Positions 12,175-24,600 of a stretch of 64,000 nt of DNA are shown piece after piece (within the stretch, counting starts at the first letter, position 1; each line of letters begins with the position of its first letter). The notes beneath the pieces are model-generated. The model did not search any database. It worked only from the letters and a program-made list of their open reading frames with translations, and was not told the DNA's origin. The translations under genes and the position numbers were made by a program. Location of the stretch: positions 5,877,501 to 5,941,500 of the forward strand of contig BSDZ01000080.1 of assembly GCA_030268105.1 (NCBI GenBank). The letters are read 5' to 3'. The DNA is from Volvox africanus (taxonomy: Eukaryota > Chlorophyta > Chlorophyceae > Chlamydomonadales > Volvocaceae).

Positions 12175-13112
12175 GTTCTGGTGGCGAGGTTGGGGTGCAT
12201 GGTTCAAGAGATTATGGTCGACAGCATGTGGTGGTGGTGGGTACTGATGTTTGTGGCCCAATGCTGTAGCGTGGGTTCGCAAACGGAACGCACAGCTAAG
12301 TCTTCTTAAGGTTTGCCTAAATGGCTATTTATGGGTATGCTGGGAGGAAGATGAAAAACGTTGGGATTGTTCTCTCGTTGTGCCTTGGCATGGCGCCGAC
12401 AGCTGACACCCACCCTTTTTAGGCGCGTGGCTCCAAACGTCTTACTAATTGCTAGTGTTCTGGCCGTATTGAGAAGTGCGTTCGGCAGCCGGCACGTTGG
12501 CCTTTGGAAGCTTTGCCCTTGCAATTGTTGCGATTTGGCGCTATTGTAACTTTGCCATGGGGTTGACTCTGGGGTTTATTTTTGTCCACTTAGTCAGCAG
12601 GGCTTTGCACGTTTTGGCGCCTGAGGGCAACACGCTTCAAACAATACGCCAAGTTTGGAAGTTGCAATCTTGTCCAGCTGCCGCTCGTTGGCTCCACCGT
12701 GCTTGGCATTGCACTAACCTCTTCAGCGCTGATTACCTACCCAGTGCAGCAAGTGGATGATGCTCCTTCCTTGCCGCGGTATATTTTCAGGTGCGAGCAT
12801 TACTGAGCCATCAATTGAGACCAAGACGCCGTATCTCAACGGCTCTCAGTCGGAGGCAGGTTTATGCCTGGCGACCTCGATGTACCATGTGCCGTAACAA
12901 AACCCAGGTCGTCTCGAACCCGTCCGATTCCCAGAAACCCTCTCATGCCCCGTTGCAATCACGTACCACTTGAGCATTTGGGCTCTGCTGGCATCACAAA
13001 TCGTCGGTGGGCCCCATCAAACTTCTGGGCGCTACAGCACAATCATTAGACGCGCACTCGGTGCTGCGCGTTGGCAAGCCAAGCCGGCACTAACCCACGC
13101 ATAACTGTCATC
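12175..13112. other. Intergenic between convergent genes
   Basis: The F-box/LRR gene (plus) and the WBP2-like gene (minus) converge here, so 3' UTRs are expected. Short open frames such as 12476-12760 contain hydrophobic runs but show no homology or splice logic. Confidence 0.55.
12545..12549 (+). terminator. Candidate poly(A) signal of the F-box/LRR gene
   Basis: TGTAA on the plus strand 371 bases after the stop codon at 12172-12174, a normal 3' UTR length for volvocine genes. Based on motif and position only. Confidence 0.4.
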
Positions 13113-15211
13113 TCAGGGCCTTAGCCCCATAGGCTCGTAAACCTCGTCCTCGCCGTAGTTGGCTGCATAGCGGGGTGCTGAGGCCAGCCGTTGTGACTCG
13201 TCTACAGGCTGCTGTGCGAGGTAGACGGTGGAAGGGTCGTTAGGATCAACAAACCTGCATCATTTAGTAAACAAAAGGTATGAATACGTCAAACGGGTTC
13301 ACAGTAGAACCGTACATCTCCAACCCGATCTTCCCATTCCCGGCGTGCCCTAAGTTCTTGAGCATTCACCTTTTCCTGCACCCTCCCGTTCCGGCTCGAG
13401 CTTCCCGAGCTGTACCATATCCCCGCCAGATTCCCCCGATGTAGTCACAGCGCGCCGTAAGCAGCAGTTTGCCTTTAGCACCAGCCCTAAGCCCCAAACA
13501 TGCAATGACTTACCTCTGCAATGAACCATCCCATGACATACACTCTGCCCACCTTTCCCCGCCCGTGATCCCGCGCCTGAGACGCGCAATTAACGAAACC
13601 TCACTAAGCAGTGCACTCACGCCCGCGATACGAGGTCCGCCACGTAGTCTGGTGGATTGGCATCGCTATTATTGTTACGGCCATTAGCTTCGTCAAACGC
13701 CTGCGGGTATGTGAAACGTAATAGCCCACAGAAATCCGTGGCGATCACCCGGTCGGATTGACGAACGGTTAGAAAGCAAAGAGCAAACGTAGAGAATGGG
13801 CGACATCTAAATCCCCGGCAAACCGCCACTTGTCCCGTGTCAATCTCCTGTTGCCTCGCGAGGGCTTCCAGTACTTCCCTTTTGCGCAAGATCTCCACTC
13901 AACAAGCCTCTGACATGCCTCCAACCTACCACTACTACTCGACTTCGGTCGGGGGGATGCCTAGGTATCCACCACTCCGGCCGCACCTTTTTCGCCCGCT
14001 CGGAGAGCGTGTAGTACAGGTGGTAGAAGGTGCCGATGCCTCCCTCCTTGAAGTAGATCTTGAAGTCGTGCGGCGGGAGCTCGCCTGCGGGGCCCCCGTG
14101 CTGCACAGCAGGCCATACCTGGCCTAGAGGCGCAACCAGCGGAACGTGAGCGTGGCTGCCCGGTAACAAAATAAGCCATATCGAAATCTAGGTGTGCACC
14201 GTTTCGGCCGCTTTTCCGTGTCCATTTTTTCGTCTGCTTCATTTCTACTAACCAGAGGATAGCATACGCCAAATCTTGTGACCCCCTGGATCTGGGATGC
14301 ACTTCAGCCAGTCAAATTCTGAGCCTTCATAAGAGCGTTGTGTGCCATACCCCCACACACCCTCGAAGCCATACACTCGCATCACGAGAACCGCATCATC
14401 GCAGCCTTCCTGCCGTATCATAGGCGTGCCACAGCCTCGCAACGGCCGCCTGTAATTCTTAGCTGCATTTGCTACTGCCCATGTACGTGGACGCAACAAG
14501 ATGTCTAAAGCTAGGAAAAGGCAGTCAGCCGGACTGGTGAAGGAACCTGCCAGTGCGTCACCAGGCCCGCTGCGACCGCCGCAGCCTGTACGCCGGGAAA
14601 GCCGCACCTGATAGGTTGTTGCAGCCAAATATGGGTTGATTCAGCTTGTCGTTTCGGATGTAGCATAGCGGGAAGTCGAAGGCCAGCAGCCCTGGGGGGG
14701 GGCAATGGTGGCGTGGCGAGAGACAGGTTCGCATAGGCAGGGTTACAGACTTACGCTGTATTGATTCATTGACACGCGATGCAGAACCAGCGAGGTTTCA
14801 GACCTCGGACAACCTGGAAACGCCACTGGATTCAGGCAACTGGTCAGGGCTTGTTTGATGGGCGATTTGGGCGATGGCAGGGCAGGTGCGGTCTTTCCCG
14901 CAAGTCTTCAGCTGCATATGGCATCATACTTATACTCTATGTACCTATATATATAACTGATGTTGCTGATAACACCGCCTGTAGGAGCCCCCACGTCCCT
15001 CACCTGACTCATCCGCGTTCATTGCAACGAAAACCAGGCGGACGTTGGACAGGTACAAGGCGCCGCGTACTTGCCACCCCTTCACACGCGTTTGGACACC
15101 TTGGATTTCACATTGCACGCCGTCACGCCGCAAGACGAAAACCTCGTTAGGAAAGGGCGCTGGGCACAGTTCCCCATGCGGGGCTCGCACTAACGCCGGA
15201 TTTGCTGACAT
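13113..15211 (-). CDS. WBP2-like protein with GRAM domain and PPxY motif
   Basis: Member of the WW-domain-binding-protein-2 family, in animals a transcriptional co-activator that binds WW proteins; the plant and algal members are uncharacterised. Exons, leftward: 15004-15211, 14608-14691, 13987-14123, 13830-13892, 13621-13700, 13113-13254; phases agree, 237 residues. The GRAM/PH-like half contains GALYLSNVRLVFVAMN (~50-65), LLAFDFPLCYIRNDKLNQPI, FGCNNLSGQVWPA and HDFKIYFKEGGIGTFYHLYY. A short Arg/Glu-rich helix follows, then NPPDYVADL, which contains a PPxY motif (PPDY), and the conserved tail VDPNDPSTVYLAQQP. Exon 3 needs a CTAG acceptor; exon 4 (ATC start after GTGGAG) is the least certain exon, chosen because its phase fits. 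Start is the only ATG opening the GRAM frame. It shares a 413-bp upstream region with the next gene. Confidence 0.85.
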
Positions 15212-15624
15212 TTATTCAATTGCGTAATTTATTTAATGATAAAATATACCAATTCGGTACAACACGACGACTATTAAACTGGCTTCGGAATGTTGCACAG
15301 GGTTTGCACTTAAGGGACGTAAAGCATGCCGGTTTTGAGAAACTTGTATCGTTCCGTATCAAAAGTGTTTATAATATGCCAACAACATAAAGGCTTACAA
15401 TCGTAATGCGAAGAGAAACTGGCAATAAGGGCATCAAGTCTCATGTACGCGGCAAGTACAACAAACAGTATTTGCCGACTCCGATTACTCTCTTTAAAGA
15501 CGCACACGATTGCATAAGATCGTATGACATTTATTTAACACCGCGTACATAGTGTGTACTGAATTTTGCAAGTTTCGCCTGCCGGAATCTACCCGCTCCT
15601 CTCGACCGGCAGTAGAAATTTTGC
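15212..15624. promoter_or_regulatory. Shared divergent promoter region
   Basis: The start codons of the WBP2-like gene (minus) and the CPSF-A-family gene (plus) are 413 bp apart and point away from each other, so both promoters and 5' UTRs must fit here unless an upstream exon is missed. The strip is distinctly AT-richer than its flanks (for example 15,210-15,260). No specific element can be named. Confidence 0.5.
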
Positions 15625-18600
15625 ATGGCCGGAACGTGGTTGTCTAAGACGTTGGTCCCCAGTGGCGTGGTGGATCATGTGGTCTGCGGCAGCTTTGTCG
15701 AGAGTGGCCACCCGGGCCAAGCCCAGGTGATCCTCCTGCACGCTGGGAGTAGCCTGGAGATGCTGGCGATTGGGGCTTCAGGCGCCGCGTCCAGCATCTG
15801 CAGCCAACCCTTACAGGCCGGCGAAGCGGTCTTGGACCTGCGCGTGTTGCGAGGAGGGCCCACCAATGGGGTGAGCAGTACCTGGTTCCCATGCTGCTGG
15901 ACCACAGGCCTCATTGCTCCGCCATCATCCACACATGTGCATGCCTCTTCTGCACACTGAAAGACACCCCCATGGCAACTTGTCTTAAGCAGAGGGAGGA
16001 TCCCGATTGTTCCGTAAGGGAATTCAACTCTGCAACGTAGGACTTGCCTACTCAGGCTCACCTAAGAGCTTGTGTTCGTACAGCGGGTACCTCAACAGTA
16101 CCTAACACCCGAGTTAGATGATTACTCTAATCGGAACGCGGTATTCCAATCTTCCCTTCCCCAGGATGGCCACCCCGATTCCGATAGCCTAATTCTACTC
16201 GTGGACGGCGGCAGGGTCACAGTGCTGCGGTTCAGTGAGAGCTGCAACAGGTGTGCATCTGGGTGCTCGGATACATTGAATGAAGGACATCACCCTTTCG
16301 CAGTGAGTCCATGCACTAAGTCCTCACCAAACCCTCACCCCTACCTACATTGTTGCGGCTGCACGCTGGTACTAGAATAATACACGGATTATAGGGGCAC
16401 AGGACCTCAGGGGCGTAGGTTATAATAAGGGGTTACCACCATGCAGTATACTATTTACCAATAGAGAGCCGCCTAGGATAGAGGGTGCTCAGAAGAGGTT
16501 GCACCCACGACGGCATCCTTGGTAGCCAATGATTGCGTAATGCCATGACAAATTGCGCCCTGCTGGGAATATTGCTTCGATCTGCGGATGAGCTAAAATC
16601 CTTAGAGGGACACGGGCATCTCTGTACCATGCCACCCGACAAGTAATAGTGCCGGCATATTGTTATCTATTTACGCTTCTGCTGTCGCGCCACCTCCTCT
16701 GTAAGATGACTGGATCATGTCCCCGGGTGCCTCATGTCACCCCGTCACCCGTGCCGTGCACTGCGGCCTCTTGACATACGCAGATTCATCCTAGTTCAGG
16801 AGGTACAGCTGGTGGGCCCAGGTGAGGGCATGTGGGGCTCAGCTTAACGGGGATATTGACTATTGAGTGCGCTCAGAAATGCCCAGTGCTGCTGCCTGCG
16901 CCATTACCGGTGATGAGGTAACATGGTTGCGCGATGCTGCTGCATGTTGGCTGGTTAACTCAATATGTATACTAGTTCTATGACCTGCACGTTTATCCAC
17001 GTGCACGTCCTCGTGGCTCCCTTGGTCGCGGACATCACAGGCACGCAGCCGCGTTTCATGCCGCGGCTCCTGGCACCGTCGCCATCGGGGCAGCACGGCG
17101 TCGCCATGGCCGCTTTCCAGAACCGGATATTATATCTGCCGCCTGCCTCTATCGCTGCATGTACACCAGCTCCAACTGTAACAGTAGCAGCAGGCGAATC
17201 AGCAACGTCAGTACCGTCGGAAGATGCATGTACCGTGCCACGTGCGCAAGTGCAAGCGTCCATATCCGGGGCCGGCACGGGTGATGTGGCCGCCACTGCC
17301 GTCCCTACAGCGCGCTACCGCGCGGTGCTGGCAAATACCCCAGTGCCTTACATTCACCGCTTGCCACTTGGCGACGCCGTCCCGCCGCCGGTGCTCACAG
17401 CCGGCCCAATAGTGGGAGCGGCGCCGCGCGACTTACGGCGAGCGACCGCCGATGCGCTCATGGCGTCAGGCTCACGCCTTGCCGCAAGCGGCGGCTACTT
17501 GCCATTGCAGTTGGAGCCCGGTTGCGGTGCGATTTGGGATCTGGCGATTATTGAATCTCCGTGTCTGAGCACCGACCGCGATGGCGCTGTTGCAGCTGAC
17601 GGCGGTCTGGAAGGCAGAGGGGCCATAAAGTCGGGCGGTAAGGGGTTCGACGGCGGCTGGGTAGGGTCGGCTGGGCCGGGGCACCGTCAGGAGCGGCAGA
17701 TTGCTATCGGCAGTGGCAGTGGCAGTGCTGGCGAGTGCGGCTTTCGAGTCGTCGCACTGGTCCACAGGTGCGCCTCAAGGCTACAGGCTCTCCCCACCTA
17801 GGGGAAAGTGTCATATCCCATTCGCCTCCCCGCTGGGGTGCTTATCGTCCTCTCGCTTGGCGCTCCACTGGCCCGTAATGGCGGATTGGTCGTCCAGATG
17901 CCATCTCCTACCCCGGCCCTATCCCAGGCGTGACCCCAGAGTAGGGGCTGGCCTTTGGACGGCCACCCCGCTCTATATCATGCACGCTTTGATTGTGATT
18001 ATATTCGTCGAGATCACTTTCATCCGTGATCCAGCCGACCAGCATGTCCTAGGTGCTGATTCCTTCATAACTAGTAGCCACTTTTTGCCACTTTCCTTAT
18101 GCCAGACCCCATTCGTTTGTTGGCGGCCCTATAAGAACTCTGGCCCCACTCCGGTGAAACCCATTTCCTTGGCTGCATGATGAACATCTACAGGTCCAGC
18201 ACGGACGCCGGCGAGGTCCTCCTGCTGCGATGGATTCCGGGAGCTCCCGATCTGCTCCTATGCGACCTGGTTGTCCGCCTGGGCGCCGGCGGCCCCAGTG
18301 CGGGTCTATCCAGTACCGGTGCGATTGGGTCAGGCCAGGGTCAGCGGGAGGGCCCATGCGCGGGCTTAGAGTCGAAAGTCAGCGTCTTGGGGGCTCACGA
18401 CCCCACGTTGAATTCCGATTTGGAGGCCGGAGCTGCCGCGGCGACTGCAGGAACGTCGGAGAAGATTGCTGAGCAGGTCCAGCGACGTCCCCTCCTGGGT
18501 ATGGCACATGTGCTCCGGGCGACACCGCCTGAGCATGAGGAGGCAGGTAAGGGCGAAATGAACCGTGAAGCAAATGCCGCCTGACGCTAACTTCCTGTGG

Positions 18601-21600
18601 CACCTTTGCCAGGCGTCTTTGCCAGGACGTGTGCTGGTGATATACCTTGCGTATCTCTCCATGGGAGCTTGAAGTTTGGGAGCACGAATAGCAGGACCTA
18701 TGGTTAACCCGTGGCGCAAAATGTAGATCCAAATGCAGCTCCTTCTGTTGCAGCATGCCGCTGCGGTTCCGATCTGTGTCGGTGCGGTATTAATAAGTCT
18801 TTCCCCGTTTGCTGCTGACCGCTGTCGTTAACCATGGCAGTTTCAAATACTGACCGTGGCCACTATTGTGCCACCACTGCTGCTGCCGACAACTGGCAGG
18901 ACTGATGGTTTTGGGCACCCACGGAGCGGTTTTCTTGCTGGCCGCCCTGTTGGTCCGCCACGCCTTGCCAACCAACAGACGCAGCGACCTACGCACGGTA
19001 GGCTCAGCTTCTGGATCAGCGCCTGCCTTGGAGGCAGCTTCCCCACTAAGCCCCATTTCCGCCGCGGCTGCTACGGCCGCTGCAGCGGGTGCGGCGAGTG
19101 CTGGTGGAAACTCTTCCCTCTCAGGTATGGCAGCGGCGCATCCGTCAGCAGATGGGCGCGCTGGGGCTGACGGAGCCTCGGCGGCAGCGTCAGGTGCAGC
19201 AGCGCAGCCGCCCGTGCTTTCACTGGAGGGCTTGATGGCCGCTGCTTTTGCCTCGAGCACCACATACCGGGAGGCGGGGACACGGGAGGGGCCCCGGCAC
19301 AGCGACGGCTTCAACAGCTCTAGCGGCAACGGTGAAGGTGAGGACGACGACGACAATAACGACATCGGTGGTCCCAGCACAGTGGCCGGCAAATGTAGGC
19401 GTCTCGAAGGACTGGCCGCATGCCTGAAGTTTCATGTGGGCCGATCACAGCCACCGCCTGCGCATCACCTTCAGCGTGCTCCAGAAGCGGCGTCAGGCCG
19501 GGGGTGGGCATACTTGAGGTTTGCAGAGACACAGTTCGCGGTCGCCACGGGAACCGTTGCGGTCACCAAGAACCACGTCATCGAGGGTGATGGAGATGAC
19601 GGAATGGAGGTCTCTGATGGAACAGGCAGCGGTGGCTCCCCTGCAGTACGTCAAGCTGGATCCGCGGCCGCCGTGACCCATTCCGGAGGTCGCAGGAGTG
19701 GTGCCTCAGCCATGTCCGGCGGTGGTGGTGACAGCAGCTGGCGCAGTGGGTTGTGTCGGTACGTTGGCGAAGAGGACGACTTGGGGCCAGGTAGTCGTGC
19801 CACGTGGGTGTTTCTCCGTAGGTGCGGACTGCAGAGAGCGACTGGCGGACCTGTGCGTCACAGGCTTCTAGAGCAATTGGATCGGATGGCCTCAATGATC
19901 AAGCTCTATCGCTCTGTGGCTGAACATGCGGTCTTTGATGCCGCCACCACTGGCAGTGGCGGTGGGACCGCTGTCGGGACGGCATCGCGTGCCGAATGGG
20001 CTGCACAGGAGGAACATCTTCAGAGGTTCTCTGCCCAACCCGCTTCACAGCCGAACATGTTGTCGTTGTCGCAGCTTCAGAACCAGGCTCAATGGATGCT
20101 GCGGCACTTGCGCAGGGAGGAGCTCGCGGCACAGCTACGTGGGGTTGGGGATTCTACGGCCATGAAGGACTTGCGGCGGGCGGCGGGGGCGGCGGCCAAG
20201 GCCGCAGCTGCCGTAGCAGCCGCGGCGGCAGCTATTGAGGATGTGAATTTAGAAGAATGCCAGGGTAACGCCGCACGGCCGCTACCACCTCTGAAACAGG
20301 TAAACGCATGCTTCATACCATTAAGCATCGCCCGATGTCGAAACCCTTGCCTATAACCTTCGTTTACAAGAATTAGCTTTCCTCAACTCCTTGAACACTG
20401 TGGTGATCCTCAGCAGACACTGAGCTCGCGAACCCTGAAGTACAACGGGTTCACTATTATTGCAGGCGCCACCAGTGATTGGTGTTGAGCGGTTGCCGTT
20501 GGTAGAGCCGCACGACGACGGTCACATTCTCAGCGCTGCCGAGTGGCTGCCGCCGATGCTGTCGCCAGCGACCTGCCCCTTTGGCTGCAACAGCATTGCT
20601 GGTGCGCCGCCAAAAGGTATGCCGCCACAAACCTCCCAGCCCAATTCCAGCCAAGCTGCTGCTACTTCTTCTGCTGTTGCGGCAGCAGCATTGACGCATG
20701 GGTCTGTGGCATCTGTAGGACCCCGGCTGTTGGTATGCGCGGCTGCCGGTCCCGCGCTGTGCATCACTTTGGCGGCTGCCGGCGCGCCACCGGGGGCGTC
20801 CCGAGCCACAGCTGCTGCTGCGGCGGCGGCGGATGTCATTGAAACAACAGCAGGAGCGCAAGCAGCAGTGAGCGATCGCAGCTTTCATGACAATGAGGGC
20901 ACCGGTGGTGAAGTTGCACTTGGGCTTAAATCAGTCGCAGCGGCGCAGGAAGGCACGGAGGGCAATTTGCCGGTGGTGTATCTGAAAGCTATTCGTTGCT
21001 TAATGCCCAGCGGTGTCAGCGCTGGAGTTTCAATAGCAACAGCTTCCACTGCGTCACCCGCTGCAAGTGGCCGATGCGCGACAGTACGGCCTGCACGCGC
21101 ATTGGCGGCACTACCGTCCTGGAGCGGTGGGATTCTGGTGTGGTCGGAGGAGGGCGGGGATGTACTGATCCTTAGACATAGGTACAAACCATTACCGCAG
21201 TTGCCGCAGCAACATCGTCGACGGCAGCTGCAGCGGCTGGGGCTGCAGCCCCGGCCGGTGGCACTGCCAACCCAACCGAGTCAGGCCCCGCCGTCACCGA
21301 CCCCGCCAGCCATCTCCCCTCTCCTTACCAGCGCGTTTGCTGCTGATGCAGCTGCCGGCTTCCAAATGGATGTCGGCACTTGCGCCGCCATGACGGCCAC
21401 TACCGCGCCCTGGTCTTTCGCCTGCAGCAGTGGCAGCAGTTTGCCGGGGGATGGCGCAATCGCGGGTCCCTCCGCTGCCGGTGGATCTCAACCTCCTCCG
21501 CGGCGGCGGCAGGGGGCTGGCATCCTCGGGCTCACGCCTGGCGCTGGGGCTTGGTGCCAGGATGCGGTAGCTTCGGCGTCAGGATCCATCCGTGGGTCCG

Positions 21601-24600
21601 GCGCGGGTGGCCCGGCGTGCAGGACAGGTATTTCTGCGGAATTAAGATGTGACGGGCCACGTCGCAGGGTTCAGACTGCCCCTGGTTCGGGTGGTACCAT
21701 CCTTGGACAACCCAGGACTCCAAAGGCAACCGTAAGGAAAGCGCCCTTAGCGCTTTCTCTACGCCTATTGGGCAGGGCCCCGCAGCCGCGCCCGATGGTT
21801 GATTTCGTCGTAACGGAGACAGCTGGCATCTCAGGTCACGGGCGCGTATTGCAGGTAAGGTTTTCATGGATGTCTGCATGTGTCCGCATAGACAGCCATG
21901 GAGGGAATAGAACCGATGTGACACGGAGTAATTGGGAACGGTTTGGTCCGTTGGGGTTCCGGATGGAAAACGATGAATGCCTTGTCCCCATCCCGCGTTC
22001 CGCCACGTCAGCTCTCTCCTTCACCAACGAAGTTCCGGTGCTTATCATGCGTGCCACAAAACGTTGCCCCACTCCATTTAATTTAAGAAGTTTTTACACA
22101 GCTGTACACACTGTATATATAACAGCTGTATACTGTTACACACGTGTATCAGTATTGCGACAGGTGTGGGAAATGGACACGCATCCTGTGCACTTGGGAA
22201 GATCTTTCCTGTGATGCCTCTCTGGTAATGGCCCTGGACAATCTTATGGTCCATCGGGCTTCATTGGTAGAGAAAAGCACCCGGTCTCTAACCACCCACA
22301 CCTCCTGGAGGACATCACATTATTACTTCCCTCTCATTCCTGATGTCGAATTGTGATCAATATTCAGCATTACCTGTCTTCCGCATGTATGACTGCATTC
22401 AGGTCACGGGTGCCGTGTTAGGTCTTCAGCCCCCTGAGGGCGCAGCGCCTGGGCCCCGGGGACCCAAGCTGCAGGTGCTCAGGGGCTGCCTTACGGCGCA
22501 AGTTGTGGCGCACATGCCCAGTCAAGGCGCGACCCCGACCGGTGGGTCTCGACTCATGGCATCGGTATCACGGCTTTCTGTCGGGACTTGATGCGTGGTG
22601 TTGATGGAGGCGGAGAGTTCGAGGGGGCGATTCCATCACCGCGCCAACCCCGCACTCGCCACTGTAATGGGGGGAGTATGTCAGCCGAAGGTTTTAATGG
22701 TGCCTGTCGGTCGCATATTGACTACTCCTTGCCCAAAACCTGCAGGGCTCTGGTCCATCCCTTTGCGTACGCCTATCGCACCCGCTGGAGTAGCTCCTGG
22801 CATGCCGTCGCACGCGGGCGGTGTTGTGGCGCCGGTGCCAAACCCGCAGCCAGGAGCTCCTCCAGCTGGCGGCAGCCTGATCGTGCTGTCTTTCGTAGGC
22901 GGCTCGCGCGCGCTGGCGCCTGTCCTGGATACGGATTTTGCCGCAGGATCGGGATCCGGTGGATCCGGATTTGGGCCTGGCACGGCACCATCGCCACTCG
23001 AAGTGGGAGTGATGGAACCTTCGCTGCGCGATGTCACGGATGCACTTCAGCTACGGCACTGGGAGCCGACAGTGGCGGCGGGGCTGGTCGCTGAAGGCGT
23101 TTTCGTACAGGTATGGCGCAGCGCTAGCAAATAACGATGACGCGGGGTGGGCATGATGGAGAAAGTCAAGGAAAACACGTTAGCAGCGGCAAGCAAATTT
23201 GTGGTTACCCGGTGAGGACGGAGGTTGGCGGTTGTGAATACCGGGCATCCTCTGCACATTACCCTAGTCTGCATCAGCGACCTGCGGGCAAATGGGGGGA
23301 AGCCTTGGCCGTGTGATCTTACGGAAGTTTATTACGACCGTGCAGGTGCGTCCATGGCTGGGTACGAGCAAGGGTTGCGTATCCTTTCCGGATGCCCACA
23401 GCGTTCCGTACATACACTGTTCTATGTTTGAAGTCCTGCGGGTCATGATTTCGTCCCTGCTGTCCGCAGGTCACCCCCTCGGGCATTCTCATGGCCTCCC
23501 TTGATCTCGTGTCTTACCCAGCGTCTGGCGCCGCCGCCACAGTGGCAGTAACACCTTCTGGTGGATCCGAACCCCTTGACGACGGTGATGGACCTGGAGT
23601 TGGTGTCGGCAGCTGGGACGCACCGTTGCCTCGGAGCAGCTGGCCAAGTCCCAAGAGCAGCCGTTACGAAGATCGTATCCCGCTTGAGCAAATGCCGCAG
23701 CTGTCGCAGCCGCTGGAAGCCATGCACGCTGCAAGCACTCGACTGCAGCGTCAGCAACGGCAACATCATCGCGAGCAGCAGCTGTGGCATGGCGACGGGT
23801 CATTAGGTCCTCCATACACGCATCCGACGGCAACCGGATCGATGTTGATATCGATGGGCATGCTGGAAGGCAAACAGATGCCCGGGGCCGCTGCAGCCGC
23901 TGCTGATAGACTTCCACCGGGAATGGCGGCTACCAGTGGTGGCGGCGGCGGCGAAAGCCGAGGACCGTCTATCAATGGCTACAGCTCGATGGCGGAGGGT
24001 ATGGGTGTCATGGCACTTGCCTCGGACATGCAAGCCGATGATAACGCTCAAGGGGCGGCGAGGTTCGCAGAAGCACTGTCGAGCCGTCAAGACGGCATCC
24101 CTGGAGCAATGTCAAATCTTGCTCACACTCAAGATGGGTATGCCGCGCCTGTGTTTTATGGTCCCTTCACATCACAGTGCCTGCAATCGATGCCGCCGCC
24201 TCCACCGCCTCCGGCGCTGGGGCCACACGCCTTAGATGCATGCGTCGGCGGGAATTTCCAGGGACGTAATGACGCTGCCGTCGATGCTCATGACGGTGAT
24301 GGGACCTCGACGTCGGCGGTGGAGGCAGAGGTATCCCATGGGGGCGTGGCATGGTGGAATGCCACTGCACTGGACGTTACGACGGGGGCGGTGGCGCCCG
24401 GCTGCGTGGTGCTGGTCCGGCGGCTCGACCGCAGGCTCACGGTCAGTGGTGGGAAGATACAGAACCAATTGGAGGGACCCACGGGTGCGGAAAGCCCCAT
24501 GGAGCGCGACCCGAGGGCAATGGCGCTAGACGTGCATGTGGCGCTTCCTAAGCTCATTGGCAGGAGCCAAAGCGAAGGGTCTTAGGTAGCCAATACCTTA

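Noticed and set aside
12476..12760. Hydrophobic plus-strand frame after the F-box/LRR gene
   Set aside because: In the expected 3' UTR zone and spanning the candidate poly(A) signal; no homology.
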